Origin: Pseudoips prasinana
Taxonomy: Eukaryota > Arthropoda > Insecta > Lepidoptera > Nolidae
Assembly: GCA_951640165.1 (NCBI GenBank)
Contig: OX621255.1
Location: forward strand, 27,564,001 to 27,628,000
Length of the DNA stretch: 64,000 bases
Direction of reading: 5' to 3'
Shown: in pieces, positions 19,780 to 30,922 of the stretch
How positions within the stretch are numbered: position 1 is the first letter of the stretch
How the letters are laid out: each line of letters starts with the position of its first letter
The notes under the pieces: generated by a model
What the model was told of the DNA's origin: nothing
The model's input: only the letters and a program-made list of their open reading frames with translations
Database searches by the model: none
Program-made: the position numbers and the translations under genes

Positions 19780-20062
19780 TGTGAATTGTGAGTATGGATA
19801 TTTAGATGTTTGTTATAGCTAAAATTTAAAATTTTGATAATTAAACCTACACATGATCATTGACAATAACTTAATTTAAGTAAGTTAAATACCGTTACTG
19901 TTATAAAATAAATCTTATTGTAAATTATTTCCTACAATCCGTGTACCTAAATATCTAATGTACCTAGAAATAATTATAAATTAATACTACGAACATGTTC
20001 TGAATATTTACAAGCGCTTTTTTTAAAGCATACGTGAATAAAAACCTTTTTTATTTTATTTT
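19780..20062 (+). mobile_element. LINE-B 3' end
   Basis: AATTAAACCTACACATGATC, CCGTGTACCTAAATATCT and CGTGAATAAAAACCTTTTTT match 33640-33875 and 44120-44395. An A/T-rich terminus follows. Confidence 0.68.
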
Positions 20063-20165
20063 ATTAATTTATTTTATGTTACTCTTTCACGCAAAATCTA
20101 CGGAACGGATTTTTATGAATTGTAGCAATATAGTTTATATATCCTAATTTATAAAGTTTAACGCG
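20063..20165 (-). mobile_element. Helitron-like fragment
   Basis: CTCTTTCACGCAAAATCTAC and TTATAAAGTTTAACGCGGGT resemble pieces of Hel-A. The termini are absent. Confidence 0.4.
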
Positions 20166-20231
20166 GGTAAAACCATGTGGCATATATATAATGCAGTCCA
20201 ATGCAGGGCAAGAGCCTCCTCTCACAATGTC

Positions 20232-20286
20232 CAAATACTTGGCCATATGACGTATGCCCACCATAAGTCATATGGCCAAGTATTTG
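20232..20286. repeat. Perfect 20-bp inverted repeat, 15-nt loop
   Basis: CAAATACTTGGCCATATGAC (20232-20251) and its complement (20267-20286). It sits in a tRNA-like repeat with GAACTCAAGACC and GGTCTAACCACTAGGC. Confidence 0.93.
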
Positions 20287-20384
20287 AACTCAAGACCTCT
20301 GATTACATTACAACGGTCTAACCACTAGGCTATTTTGTACTTAATTTAAATAACAAAAATAAATCTATTCACTCTTTTTATATA

Positions 20385-20890
20385 CTGTGGACACGGGTCT
20401 CATCGCGATAAATATTTAGGTAAATCATTACCTTGTTTACCCGACGTTTCGGCATGGATTGCACCAGCCGTGGTCACGGGTCGACTGGTGTGGCTCGGCA
20501 GCGTCGTCTCCGTGAAGCTCGGGTTTCGGTATCTACCCTCGCATGGTCTTGATATTTTTCATTTTCCTTTACGAAACTGTCGGTACACACGACACTAATG
20601 ACATCAGTGCCCGGGCGCACTACGTTGGTTACGCGACGATGGCACTTCGTTATTACAGGATTCCAAGATGGTGAGAGGCGGTATCCGTCCTCCCGGTTGA
20701 AATTGATATGTTTCTTTATTTCAACCGCTTCACGTACTATTCTGGAGTAATAGTGACGATCGGTGGAGAGGACCTGTGGCTTGTGTAAATTTGTAATCCA
20801 GTGTTGGGATCCTGTGTCGACTACGTGCTCAGCTATTGCTGATTTATTAACCTGTCGGTCTCTCGGTCTATTCACTCTGTTAGTGATCTA
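20385..20890 (-). pseudogene. Penelope-like element C-terminus (GIY-YIG region) and 3' end
   Basis: The 133-codon minus frame (20474-20875) includes AIAEHVVDTGSQH, YYSRIVREAVEIKKH and NFNREDGYRLSPSWNPVI, the end of Penelope-like polyproteins where the GIY-YIG endonuclease lies. The downstream ACCACGGCTGGTGCAATCC and CCGAAACGTCGGGTAA region is typical of their 3' ends. The copy is 5'-truncated. Confidence 0.72.
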
Positions 20891-20894
20891 TACT

Positions 20895-21600
20895 AAATCA
20901 GTGGAAAGTCAAAGTCAAAATCATTTATTCCGTAAACTTTTTTCATTTATTACCCTACCGTGCAATGCATGACGTGGCAGCTACTGAGGAACACTACCAG
21001 AAAACTCAGTAGGAATCCTTTTTAAAAATAAAATATACTTAAGATTAATTACAATCATGTGTGTTGACTCAGAACAACTCAATCCCAAGCACTTTTATCA
21101 CTTAAATAATCAGAAATTTTGTAATATGCTGCTACACAATTTGGCTTTAATAATTCTTTTAAACTTATTCGTAGATAATTCTCTAATATCATTAGGAAGT
21201 TTGTTATAGAATCTTATACATTGCCTCATAAAAGAGTTACTTATTTTGTGGAGACGGGTAGTATGCAATATGAGATTATTTTTATATCTAGTATTTACAT
21301 TATGTGTATCGCTCCTTTTACAGAAGGAATCGATATTTTTATGCACATATAGTAAGTTTTATTTATCATATATATACTGAGATGGTACAGTTAGAATGTT
21401 AACTTCTTTGAACTTTTCTCTTAGAGACACTCTCGGGCCAAGATTATAGATAGCTCTTACAGCTCTTTTTTGCAATATAAATATGGTGTTAATGTCAGCA
21501 GAGCTACCCCAGAGAAGAATTCCAGAGGACATTACACTATGAAAATAACTGAAATAAACCATTTTAGCTGTGTCAACATCAGTCAGCCGTCTATAATATC
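20895..21600 (-). pseudogene. LINE (CR1/jockey-like) ORF2 C-terminus and 3' UTR
   Basis: On the minus strand the frame 21562-21359 reads SGILLWGSSADINTIFILQK and RAVRAIYNLGPR. After a break, 21346-21110 continues with LHKISNSFMRQCIRFYNKLP and ends KAKLCSSILQNF. A 3' UTR of about 200 bp follows. It is 5'-truncated near 21600. It is related in layout to the longer LINE at 47-50 kb. Confidence 0.78.
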
Positions 21601-22148
21601 TACAATAACATATATTACAACTATGATTGATAATTTCATCCTAAAGGTCAGTATATCCAAATATCCCAGCAATTATAAATTCATGTTTATTTATCCACCC
21701 AACCCAATGAATCACACATACCAAACTACAACTCCAATTTATCGTTTCCCCAACTCTGTTACCTATAATAACGGGCCGATTAAATTCCAATACAATATCC
21801 CCGTCCACACAATAGAGAGAAAATACCAGACCGAAAGTTAAGTCATTTAAACTCCATCCTAATGCAATTGTTATACAAAATTGTACTCAGAGTTCGTGGA
21901 ACTAAATTAATAAATTTTGTAACTGAAATTATTAGAACGAGTCAAAATGTTTTAAATTGAGTTATTTTGATCTGTGGGTTATAATGGCTCGTTAATTTTG
22001 GAAAAGTTAGGCCAATTTTCTTTGAGGTGTTGTTTTATAACCATGCTGTTGTGGGGATGTTTTAATCAAATGTATCCGAAAATTATTAAATGCTTTTTGT
22101 ATAAGTAACTACTAAGGTTAATTTTGGACAGTTTACTAAAATATCTTA
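21601..22148. other. Unassigned AT-rich stretch
   Basis: The 123-codon plus frame here has no recognisable domain and overlaps the LINE remnant. I treat it as chance. Confidence 0.4.
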
Positions 22149-22282
22149 GTACACCACATCAAGCTACCCCAATCTATCAAATTTCCCCAATTGAAAGTGA
22201 AGCTCATGCTTTTGTGATAAAGTTGAAAATCGATACAACAAATTTGACAGATTTAGTTAGCTGGATGTGCTGGCGTCTGTAC
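22149..22282. mobile_element. GTAC-ended MITE
   Basis: GTACACCACATCAAGCTACC at the left and GCTGGCGTCTGTAC at the right. The interior TTGTGATAAAGTTGAAAATC is inverted relative to the 15118 copy. Confidence 0.76.
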
Positions 22283-22344
22283 ATTGTTGACATAATATTG
22301 TATCTCAAAATAAAGACATATGACGCCAAATTTCAATGTTACAT

Positions 22345-22540
22345 TATTATCATCATCATCATCATTACAGCTGCAAGAGGTTCACTGCTGGACTAAAACC
22401 TCCTACAAGAATAATCTTGGGGAGACATGCAATAATCGCCACGCTTGGCAGAGGGGTTTGCGATCGCAGTAAGATTGTCACAGTACTCAGAAAGAAGGTG
22501 CTGTCCGTCCTCTGGTACATATTTGTCGAAAACTAATAAC
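22345..22540 (-). repeat. Dispersed repeat with a (TCA)n end
   Basis: ATTATCATCATCATCATCAT is followed by CTGCAAGAGGTTCACTGCTG and GATCGCAGTAAGATTGTCAC. A related piece lies at 56330-56450. Probably a LINE 3' end in inverted orientation. Confidence 0.5.
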
Positions 22541-22636
22541 CTGAAACCTATTGGGATGGTAACACCAATTATCTACAGTACTGTATGCAAATTAACATCT
22601 AGTTCATAATTTATGTTTATATTTCATAAAAATATA

Positions 22637-22821
22637 TCACACTAATATTATAAAGGCGAAAGTTTGAGAGTGTGTGAGTGTGTATATTTGTTACTTCTTC
22701 GCGGTTAAACGGCTGGAGCGATTTCAATAAAATTTGGTATGGAGTTAGGTGACACCTTGAATTAGCACATAGGCTATAATTTATAAAGTTTAACGCGGGG
22801 AAAACCGCGGGGCACAGCTAG
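22637..22821 (+). mobile_element. Hel-A Helitron, complete
   Basis: It starts TCACACTAATATTATAAAGG after A and ends CCGCGGGGCACAGCTAG before T. The stem GCGG(G..A)CCGC lies about 12 nt before the end. This 185-bp copy is the clearest reference for Hel-A. Confidence 0.88.
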
Positions 22822-23446
22822 TTTAGCATAAAATAAATTTTAAGTAATCGTGAATTATTTTGGTGCAAGAGGAAAGTAAAAAAAAAGTATTTATTGTATT
22901 AAAACTGGACATAATAATATATAACAAACATGAAGCGTTTGGTGTAATCGGTTCTCCATTTCTAGGAAGTCTACATTAATATGCTCATAAATATTGAAAT
23001 GTTTTCACCACAAAACTTCTGGTGCTTGTTTCGTGATTAAAATTCAATTTAGTTGTAAAATAACTCCAATATAGTTCACATAAAACCTTAAATTAACTTA
23101 GTTCGTGCTTCATTACGGACACAAAGCAATACCACAGACCACAGCATTAACAAGCCCACTTGAACTATATTATACATTGTACATTTACATATATTTGTGT
23201 ACATTTGACTACATAAGCTTGAGTTTTTGTATCTGCGCTTTGTATTGTCTAGAGAATTATGAAGCTCTATAGCAGTCAAGCAACTACTTCGAATACTGTT
23301 TAAACTATATTATATTCTGCTATTCGCAATGTTAGCGACGCGTTACACTTTGTATTTTAGTTTTTAATTTTAGTTATTTTATGTTAGATTTCTATAAATA
23401 TTTAAGGGTAGATTATAAATTATATTTTGTACTGTCACCCACATAA
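22822..23446. other. Unassigned AT-rich stretch
   Basis: No supportable gene. The 63-codon minus frame at 23088 shows no domain. Confidence 0.35.
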
Positions 23447-23756
23447 TCTATACATATAATAAAATCGTAGGAAAGTCAAAACTGTACATTGAATATTTTT
23501 TTTAAAGAATACTTGGGGCGTGATCTACTGTCGATATCGAAGCCAAAAATATAGTTTTTAGAATTTTTGTCTGTTTATCTGTTTGTATGTATGTATGTCC
23601 GGGCTAAACTCAAAAACTACTACATGGATTTACTCCAAATTTTGCATGGATATTACTAAGAGGTCGGGTCAACATATTATCACGCTATAACCCACGGGCA
23701 AGGAGCTGTGATAATTTATAAAATTTTACGTGGGTAAAACCGCGGGGCACAGCTAG
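23447..23756 (+). mobile_element. Hel-B Helitron, complete
   Basis: It starts TCTATACATATAATAAAATC after A and ends GCGGGGCACAGCTAG before T. The 310-bp interior has GAATACTTGGGGCGTGATC and GTCCGGGCTAAACTCAAAAA. It shares only its 3' region with Hel-A. Confidence 0.87.
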
Positions 23757-24089
23757 TCATATATAAAATGGAATGTAAAAATATTATATAGAATGTAAAA
23801 ATATTATGTACAAGGTTTAAAAATTGCATCGGCAGTCCCCACCGTACCGCGAGCGACTACACACGCGCTCTGCGACTATTGTATGTATATTTTTTCTCGC
23901 TTTTCAATAAAACGTTTAATAGCTGTTCTACGGGTCCTCACTCGCTTGACCCTCGCCTACAGCAGTAACACGCAACTTCATCAGCCTGTAAACGTTCCTG
24001 CTGAACATAGAGGCCTCCCCCAAAGGCTCTATAACGAATATAATAAGAAATATCGAATGGATTGTCTAAATTCCAAATGTCAGTACCAC
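23757..24089. other. Unassigned stretch
   Basis: A duplicated AATGTAAAAATATTAT word sits at 23770-23805. A moderately GC-rich part (23830-24050) has no clear frame. Confidence 0.35.
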
Positions 24090-24166
24090 GGTGCGGTGGC
24101 GGAGCGGTTAACGCACATGGGGCCGGATAGATCGTGGTCGTGGGTTCGATTCCCATCCGCACTTAA
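24090..24166 (+). mobile_element. tRNA-like SINE head
   Basis: GTGCGGTGGCGGAGCGGTTA and GTGGGTTCGATTCCCATCCG give A- and B-boxes and a possible acceptor stem (GTGCGG with CCGCAC). A convincing anticodon arm is missing and AT-rich sequence follows. I read it as a SINE head rather than a functional tRNA gene. Confidence 0.5.
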
Positions 24167-24309
24167 ATTTATACAATTATATTTTAAAAAAATTGAAAAA
24201 CTCTATAACGTTGCCATTTCGAGAGATTCGCCTTAGTCACTGCGCTTGACATGCGAGTTGGAACCCGCAGTTAGTTAGTAGCTAGTACACAGGTGGCGCT
24301 GCTGCCCGG

Positions 24310-24425
24310 CTACTTGGTATATCCCCTAGTCGCCGAGGTGCATAGCGCAAGACTGACAATTGTGAAGATTTTTGGCAAAAGCCTGTGTCCAACAGTGGAC
24401 GTCTCTGGGCTGATATGGTGATGAA
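24310..24425 (+). mobile_element. RTE-like LINE 3' end, fragment
   Basis: GACAATTGTGAAGATTTTTG, CAACAGTGGACGTCTCTGGG and CTGATATGGTGATGA match the end of the RTE-like ORF2 at 58220-58318. Confidence 0.65.
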
Positions 24426-24635
24426 GAACCGGCATGTACAATACTATTGGAATCTTCGCATTGGTATACGATTGCGTGTGTGGACTTGTATACAAAAGAA
24501 ATAGACAGACGGTAGAACATCAATAGGAGTATAATGCTTTTTCCTTACGTGATGATTTGTACAACTACAAATAAATTAAATTAAATGTATCTATTAAGTT
24601 CTTTGGGAGAAATTCATAATATTATATCGATTGCA

Positions 24636-24712
24636 GATCACGCCCCAAGTATCCTTTTTATAAAATATTCAATGTACAGTTTTGAATTTCCTACGATTTT
24701 ATTATAATATGT
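24636..24712 (-). mobile_element. Hel-B 5' fragment
   Basis: GATCACGCCCCAAGTATCC through CCTACGATTTTATTATAATA is the Hel-B 5' region, inverted. It ends where the LINE upstream region begins. Confidence 0.65.
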
Positions 24713-24856
24713 TAACATTGAATATGAATTCAACTGAAACATGTCCCTTTGTAATTAATATACGAAGTGCCAATTATTTTTACGCTCATAGTCGGTTAAA
24801 TAAACAGTGTAGGTTTTTTTTTGGTTATTGTGTGTGTTATCGGACGGGGGAACGCA

Positions 24857-27800
24857 ATGGAGATAAGAAATTTTAATCCTTTAAATGGCGGCGACGTGGT
24901 CCGCCACCCGTCACGTCTCGTTTCCCAGAGTGGCGAAAAGTGGTCAACGGAGAGCCGTTTTGCTACGTTGAATGTTGGAGGAGGAATAGAAGGTAAGATG
25001 GACGAAGTATGTCAGCTGATGAGTGAAAAGCGGATCGATGTGTTGTGTGTGAATGAGACGAAGCGGAAAGGGTGTGATACTACAAACCACGGACTATACA
25101 CGGCGTATTGGTCTGGAGTACCGAACACCACCCGAGCTTGCCAAGGTGTGGGTCTCATTCTTTCCACAAGTATGTCTGAGTGTGTGACTGAGTTCGAATG
25201 CGTGAATGCAAGAGTAATGTGGTTGAGAATGAAAGTTGGTATGACCCGTATCTTCCTAGTAGGAGTGTACGCTCCTGTAGATATGGGTGCAGTTGTAATA
25301 CAGCGAGAACAAGAGGAAAGAAAGGCATTCTGGGAGACCCTGAGAGATGTGTTGCGGTTAAGTCGGTATAATGAAAGAGTAATAATGTTAGGTGATTTTA
25401 ATGGATGGGTTGGGGTAAAACGTGATGGTTTTGAAAGAGTACTAGGTCAATTCGGTGACGAGAGTGAGAATGAGAATGGGTACAGTCTGCTTGAGATATG
25501 TTTGGAATGGGGTCTTTGTGTTACAAATACTATGTTTGAACATAAAAGAATCCATACGTTTACACGAGAGAGGAAAAATGTGAGAAAGAGTATGATTGAC
25601 TTCGTGATTGTAGATGAAAGACTAAGAAAGAATGTTCTAGACACAAGAGTCTATCGTGGGACCGCAATCCATACAGACCACTTTCTGGTGATGAGCCGAA
25701 TAAGTGGTCTGTCCAAAGGATGGCGCCACCGAATCCCTGAGACTAAAAGTGTACTAGAGAGAATAAAAGTAGAGGAACTGCAAGAGGAAGAAGTGGCAGA
25801 CGAGTACAAAAGTAAGTTGGTTGAGAAGTTTGAGGGATCTGAAGACATAAGAGAAGTAGAAGAGCTATGGAAGGTAGTCAAAGAAGGTGTGGTGAGTGTA
25901 GCTGGTGAAGTATGTGGTGTAATAAAGAGAAGAAGAGGAAGAAAGATGAAGAATATTTGGTGGGATAAAAGTGTACAAAAAGTTGTATGTGAAAAGAAGA
26001 AAGCGTGGTTAGACTGGCTAGCCACCAGAGCAAACGAACGAATGAATAAGGCGACGAATGAGGATATAGAAAGGGCCTGGAATGATTATAGGAAAATGAA
26101 AGTAATTGTAAAGGATGTGGTGAACGAAAAGAAAAATGAACAAAAGGATAATTTTGATAGAAGGTTGTCTAAGGATTTTCAGACGAACATTAAGTTTTTC
26201 TGGAAATCCGTTAGATCAGTAAGAGGCATAACTCAAACCTCAGAACTGAAATCCATACGAGACCAAGATGGAAATATAGTGAAAGGGGAAGAATGCGTGT
26301 TAAAACGTTGGAAGGAGTATTTTGAAAGTTTGTATGAAAGAGGTGTAACAGAGAGTGAACGTAGTTCACTAAGTATAGACGAGAACAAATGTAAAGATGA
26401 AATTGGTATGGATGAGATTGTGAAAGCTATTAAGGGTATGAAATCAGGTAAGTCACCAGGGTATGACAGGATAACTTCCGAGATGCTGAAGGCTGGACAT
26501 GGCGTCATAGCGAGTCAGCTGTACAGCCTTTTCAATCTATGCTATACCACCGGCCAAGTGCCAAGTGATTGGTGCAAGGCTGTCATTGTACCTCTTTACA
26601 AAGGGAAAGGCTCACGGCAAGACTGTAAAAACTATAGGGGCATTAGTCTGCTCAGCGTCGTTGGTAAGTTGTATGCAAAAGTATTGGTTGAAAGAGTTGT
26701 GAAAGAAACCGATGCGAAAATATGGGATGCACAGGCGGGTTTTCGGAAAGGAATGGGATGCACGGATCAGGTCTTTTCTCTGCGAAGTATAGTAGAGAAG
26801 TTTTTGGGCAAAAACCAAAAGGTCTACTGTGCCTTCGTAGACTTAGAAAAGGCCTACGATAGAGTGTTGAGGAATGAACTATGGTCGGTACTGTCCATGT
26901 ATGGGTTGAACGACAACCTTGTTCAAGCACTGAAATCTCTTTATAGGGATTCCAGAGCTTGCGTGAGGATTAACGGGTCATACACCGAGTGGTTTAGCAT
27001 CCAAAAGGGTGTTAGACAGGGATGTGTAGCGTCACCGTGGTTGTTTAACCTATTCATGGATAGCTGTTTAAAAGATTTGAAAGAAAGTGAATGCGGTGTA
27101 AGGATGAATGAGTTACTCATCAAATGTCTGCTTTACGCTGATGATCAAGTTTTACTTGCATCATCGGCGGACGAGTTGCAGGTGATGGTAACAAATATGT
27201 ATGAATCCTTTGAAAGGAAAGGGATGAAAATGAATGTAGGTAAGACGAAAGTAATGGTATTTGAGAGGGATGAATACACGACAGCGTGTGATATTGTGAT
27301 TGGAGGAGAGAAAGTCGAACAGGTGAATGAGTTTGTATATTTGGGAACTTTGTTTACGAGAGATGGGAAATATGAAAAAGATATTGTTAGAAGAGTAAAT
27401 GCGGGGAACAGAGTGAATGGGGCACTACACGCCTTTATGAGTAGCCGGCAAGTATCAAAGAAGGCCCGACTAGCCGTGCACGATGGAGTGTTAGTGCCAA
27501 CTTTAATGTATGGAAGTGAAAGTTGGGTATGGCAGAAAAAGAATGAAAGTAAAATAAATGCAGTGGAAATGAGAGCTCTGAGAAGTATGTGTGGTGTGAC
27601 TTTGAGAGACAGAATTCGAAATACTGATGTAAGAGAGCGTTGTGGTGTGAAAGAGGATGTAGTCACAAAGATTGAAAAAGGCATGCTGAGATGGTTTGGC
27701 CATTTAGAAAGGATGAATGAAAGAAGATTGACAAAAGAAGTATACCTGGCCTGGGTGAATGGGACAACCGGAAGGGGAAGACCACGTCGAACATTCTCTG

Positions 27801-27964
27801 ACCAAATTGGAGATGTTCTCAAGAAAGGGCAGGTCAGAAGTACCCTAAACCGGCGAGCATGTATGAAGAATATAATGACAGTAATCGAGGCAAAAGAAGT
27901 ATGCAAAGATCGTGACAAATGGAAATCCGTTGTCTCTGCCTACCCCTCTGGGAAACAGGCGTGA
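24857..27964 (+). CDS. LINE polyprotein: APE endonuclease plus reverse transcriptase
   Basis: ATG at 24857 gives 1,035 codons with no interruption; the frame is open a further 12 codons upstream through a TTG. The N-terminal endonuclease has [14 protein letters not shown] (~66-69), GDFNGWVG (~179), SMIDFVIV and HTDHF (~273). The RT has [31 protein letters not shown] (~660), [17 protein letters not shown] and LLYADD (~760-763). The C-terminal part includes [24 protein letters not shown] and GRPRRTF, ending [16 protein letters not shown]. One ORF and APE type fit the RTE group, though clade placement is not certain. The catalytic motifs are intact, so it may be recently active. Confidence 0.92.
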   Translation: MEIRNFNPLNGGDVVRHPSRLVSQSGEKWSTESRFATLNVGGGIEGKMDEVCQLMSEKRIDVLCVNETKRKGCDTTNHGLYTAYWSGVPNTTRACQGVGLILSTSMSECVTEFECVNARVMWLRMKVGMTRIFLVGVYAPVDMGAVVIQREQEERKAFWETLRDVLRLSRYNERVIMLGDFNGWVGVKRDGFERVLGQFGDESENENGYSLLEICLEWGLCVTNTMFEHKRIHTFTRERKNVRKSMIDFVIVDERLRKNVLDTRVYRGTAIHTDHFLVMSRISGLSKGWRHRIPETKSVLERIKVEELQEEEVADEYKSKLVEKFEGSEDIREVEELWKVVKEGVVSVAGEVCGVIKRRRGRKMKNIWWDKSVQKVVCEKKKAWLDWLATRANERMNKATNEDIERAWNDYRKMKVIVKDVVNEKKNEQKDNFDRRLSKDFQTNIKFFWKSVRSVRGITQTSELKSIRDQDGNIVKGEECVLKRWKEYFESLYERGVTESERSSLSIDENKCKDEIGMDEIVKAIKGMKSGKSPGYDRITSEMLKAGHGVIASQLYSLFNLCYTTGQVPSDWCKAVIVPLYKGKGSRQDCKNYRGISLLSVVGKLYAKVLVERVVKETDAKIWDAQAGFRKGMGCTDQVFSLRSIVEKFLGKNQKVYCAFVDLEKAYDRVLRNELWSVLSMYGLNDNLVQALKSLYRDSRACVRINGSYTEWFSIQKGVRQGCVASPWLFNLFMDSCLKDLKESECGVRMNELLIKCLLYADDQVLLASSADELQVMVTNMYESFERKGMKMNVGKTKVMVFERDEYTTACDIVIGGEKVEQVNEFVYLGTLFTRDGKYEKDIVRRVNAGNRVNGALHAFMSSRQVSKKARLAVHDGVLVPTLMYGSESWVWQKKNESKINAVEMRALRSMCGVTLRDRIRNTDVRERCGVKEDVVTKIEKGMLRWFGHLERMNERRLTKEVYLAWVNGTTGRGRPRRTFSDQIGDVLKKGQVRSTLNRRACMKNIMTVIEAKEVCKDRDKWKSVVSAYPSGKQA

Positions 27965-27967
27965 GTC

Positions 27968-27992
27968 TATGTATGTATGTATGTATGTATCG
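27968..27992 (+). repeat. (GTAT)n tail repeat
   Basis: About five GTAT units come immediately after the LINE stop. Short tandem tails are common at the ends of this LINE type. Confidence 0.85.
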
Positions 27993-28107
27993 GACGATGA
28001 ATGCTGGATGAATGAAGGGCGGTCATGGTATTGCCGTTCAACAAAGACCATACTAGCGTCAAGACTATCCATACACCACTGTAGGTAGTAATAATAATAA
28101 TAAATAT

Positions 28108-28996
28108 TATTTTATAACAGGCACAAGGTCCAAATTTCGCTATCACGCTATCCATTTCCTATGTTTTTTTACGATCTTCACAAGATCGTCGATTCACTTT
28201 GTGGGGGCCTGCTCACGTTGAATTTTCTAGTATTGAGTGGCGTCCAAAAACATGCGGCGATGCAGTTCCTCAAGCGATGTTCCCCACTCGCTGCCATTTC
28301 TCTTTGGCTTTATCTTATATTTAGGTATAATCTTCAGGCTTTGTCATTTAATTTAGATTGCCTGTGGATTTCGAAGCAAACTCCGCGAATAGCCCATTCG
28401 CGAAATTCATTGAACTTTGGACGACCATGACCGGTTTTATAACGCCTATAAGTATGCGGCCACGTCCTTGTTCCGTAAGTAATCACTGGCAACACATCTA
28501 AATGGAAATAATATGGCAGTCAAAATAATTTGTACCTATTTAATGGCTGCAATGAACAAATCTACCCATCTTTAACTGTACTTATCACCATTAAAACATC
28601 ATCCAAATGTTCTGTAATTCGTGAAAATAATAAAAATCCGAGTACTCTGTTTTATGGAGTATAAAAAGTAGAATTTTGATGGCTAACGGCATCGCGTAAA
28701 GGCTTAGTTAAACAACACGGTTCTGTCATTATTCCCGATTTGTTTGTTAGCACCATTTTTGTTTCAACATTTCGACTTTGTGCCAGGCTTTTACCGACGG
28801 ACGAGGACTCATTCTAAGTATGTTTATTTAACAATCACAATGATATTCTATCTGAATAATTATATAAAAAATACTTTAGTAATTATTGACTACAAAATAA
28901 TGGCCCATTAAACTCTCAAAGTTAAGACTTGGCTTTTCTTTATTCCTTAATTTTACCTTAAGAAAACTAGTTATTTAATTGACATGACTCGTTTAA
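28108..28996. other. Unassigned; possible old element at 28160-28450
   Basis: The GC-balanced block 28165-28440 (for example GTGGGGGCCTGCTCACGTTG) looks like decayed coding or element sequence. I cannot identify it in any frame. The rest is AT-rich. Confidence 0.3.
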
Positions 28997-29300
28997 CTAG
29001 CTTTTGCCCGTGACTTCAGCCACGTTGTAGTCGACGTCAGACATCAAAGGGGTTAAACCCAATCTATTCTGTGTTACCTATGGTTAAGCACTTCCACATT
29101 TTGTCCCAAACGAAAGAAAACTTCGTATTCAAAAAATATTATATTTGATCAAGTTTCTTACAAATTTTAAACCCCTACGTAAATTGTAGTATTCAAACTT
29201 GTGAAATTAATATTTTTGTCAAGTTTGGAGTTGATCAGACCAATAAAACACGTTGTTTCATACAAACTTTGCGACCCCTTTTCACCACTTAAATAAATAA
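28997..29300 (-). mobile_element. Possible third Helitron-like family
   Basis: CTAGCTTTTGCCCGTGACTT on the plus strand parallels the CTAGCTGTGCCCCGCGG ends of Hel-A/B but with a different body. Body words such as GATCAGACCAATAAAACACG recur at 45860. The 5' end was not found. Confidence 0.4.
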
Positions 29301-29624
29301 TTATCTTTATCAGTTGTACCTATAGCGGGTGCGCACGTACACGAGTGTAACATGTTGTCCGCTAACGCAAGAGCCGCGAATGCGAATTTAATAATAATTT
29401 AATCGATCTCTATAGAGATTTGCCGTGCTTATGCGACATTACGTCCGAAACTATTATTTTTATTTACAGGTTTAAAGATTATTTATTCTCAATAAAAACA
29501 AATAAGTCACTTGAGAACAATAAATAATAACTTAACATAAGGTCGAATTCGTAGCTTCCCTAAGTACATACATTATTCTTATGATAAGGTGTGGTACTCA
29601 TCTAATGTACCCACTTTCCCGAGG
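29301..29624. other. Unassigned stretch
   Basis: No gene or repeat recognised. Confidence 0.35.
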
Positions 29625-29850
29625 TTAAGATAATAATATTAAGTAAGATTGTTGTACATATTGAAATAATCGGGTTTTGAATACATTAGATGAGTGTACA
29701 TGTTTAATGTCTGGTGGTAGTTTGTTGTACATCTGTGCCCCTTGATAAGTCAGCATCTCATTGCCATAATTTGTCCTAATCTTAGGTAAGACCAAAAAAC
29801 TCGCTCGGCGAGTAATACGTTGAGTCGTGTGCTTGATTTTGATGAAAGAT
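29625..29850 (-). pseudogene. LINE ORF2 C-terminal fragment
   Basis: Minus-strand translation gives YYSPSEFFGLTKIRTNYGNE, then MLTYQGAQMYNKLPPDIKHV and NVFKTRLFQYVQ, the usual end of CR1/jockey-like ORF2. It is 5'-truncated. Confidence 0.65.
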
Positions 29851-30404
29851 AAACTAGATTTAATTTATTATTATTAATTTGAAATACACCGAAATTAAAA
29901 GATTTGAAATTCCTTTATTGCTTCATAACACTTCATCTTAGTTAAAGCTCACATGATTACTCCGTGCCTTGTATATCTTGTTACGTAAGTACGGGAATTT
30001 AATTCACCTGCACCTAGCTACTACCTTAGGTAGTTAGCGGTAGGGTAACTTATCTGTGTAACGGTCTGACTGACGCTTAGTAAGGGTGGCTCGAAATTAA
30101 ATTGGGCAAGGGTTTAATGGAAGGATGGTGTTATATAAGGATTAGGATGCTGTAAGTTAAAATGCTTTACCGATATACAATATTTTTGAGGTACTCATAG
30201 GAACCATAAATGATTGGTAAAGTTTCAAGGGAGGCCCATAAATATGTGCCATCAGGTATTAGTCACTTAATTTAAACATCTGGGTGGACGTTGGGTCTGC
30301 TTTCGTTAAACGTGCGGTGACTTCAATTTTGATTACAACAGTAGATGCTAAATCTCAAAATAGTTAAGTAACATGTTACTTATTCATTTAATCATTTCGC
30401 CCGA
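29851..30404. other. Unassigned stretch
   Basis: A patch at 30240-30270 (TGCCATCAGGTATTAGTCAC) recurs at 41842. Otherwise featureless. Confidence 0.35.
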
Positions 30405-30556
30405 ATGTATGTCATAAAACCACGAAGAATAAAACAAACCGGACGGATGAGCTAGTTCAAAAATCTAGTTTCTTTAATATTGTATATGATTATATTCATG
30501 TACTGCATTAATTTTGAGATTAACAAATACAAGTGTTAAACCCAAGTGATGAATAT
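30405..30556 (+). repeat. Dispersed repeat, copy 1
   Basis: It shares ACCGGACGGATGAGCTAG-like and TTGTGAGATTAACAAATACAAGTG-like stretches with 41925-42058, in the same orientation. Its type is unknown, and it precedes a SINE-3 in one case. Confidence 0.5.
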
Positions 30557-30562
30557 TGACAT

Positions 30563-30733
30563 CACGTGTGGCGGAACGGTTAAGACAGTCGCCTCGCCAC
30601 CTCGTATTCCGAGTTCGATTTCCGCACAGGACAACAATTTGTGTGACCCATAAGTTGTTGTTCTGAGTCTGGATGTAATTTGTGTCCGTCAGTGATATGT
30701 TTGTAAAGTAAGCCGCGATACAGGGATACATTT
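30563..30733 (+). mobile_element. SINE-3, near full length
   Basis: CACGTGTGGCGGAACGGTTA, CCGAGTTCGATTTCCGCAC, TTTGTGTGACCCATAAGTTG and GATATGTTTGTAAAGTAAGC, as in the copy at 12931. Confidence 0.82.
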
Positions 30734-30786
30734 TTCTAGAGCAGGAACTGTCTAAAAAAATAACTACTAAATTCATTAAATTTGAA

Positions 30787-30846
30787 TTTTATAGCATTAT
30801 TCGCAATGCAAAGCAAATGCTTTGCATTGCGAATAATGCTATAAAA
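30787..30846. repeat. Perfect 29-bp hairpin, 2-nt loop (first of a pair)
   Basis: Arms 30787-30815 and 30818-30846 are exact complements (TTTTATAGCATTATTCGCAA...). The loop is AA. Confidence 0.96.
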
Positions 30847-30856
30847 GCTATAAAAT

Positions 30857-30922
30857 AATTTATGATTTCCCATTTTTGAGATTAGATAAATATCTAATCT
30901 CAAAAATGGGAAATCATAAATT
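30857..30922. repeat. Perfect 32-bp hairpin, 2-nt loop (second of a pair)
   Basis: Arms 30857-30888 and 30891-30922 are exact complements (AATTTATGATTTCCCATTTT...). The loop is AA. Ten bases separate it from the first hairpin. Confidence 0.96.

Larger units (their letters stand above)
24713..28107 (+). mobile_element. Full-length RTE-like LINE
   Basis: A short 5' UTR, one long ORF, a very short 3' UTR with (GTAT)n directly after the stop, and a final (TAA)n-type run near 28090 suggest a complete non-LTR element of RTE-like plan. Boundaries are approximate, and I could not fix target duplications. Confidence 0.72.

Noticed and set aside
21470..21841. 123-codon plus frame
   Set aside because: Half of it is antisense to a LINE remnant; the remainder has no recognisable domain.
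24090..24166. Functional tRNA gene
   Set aside because: A- and B-boxes and part of an acceptor stem are visible, but no convincing anticodon stem-loop, and similar heads occur in SINEs.
27145..27918. 257-codon minus-strand frame
   Set aside because: It is the antisense shadow of the intact LINE ORF, whose sense strand is poor in the triplets that would give reverse stops.
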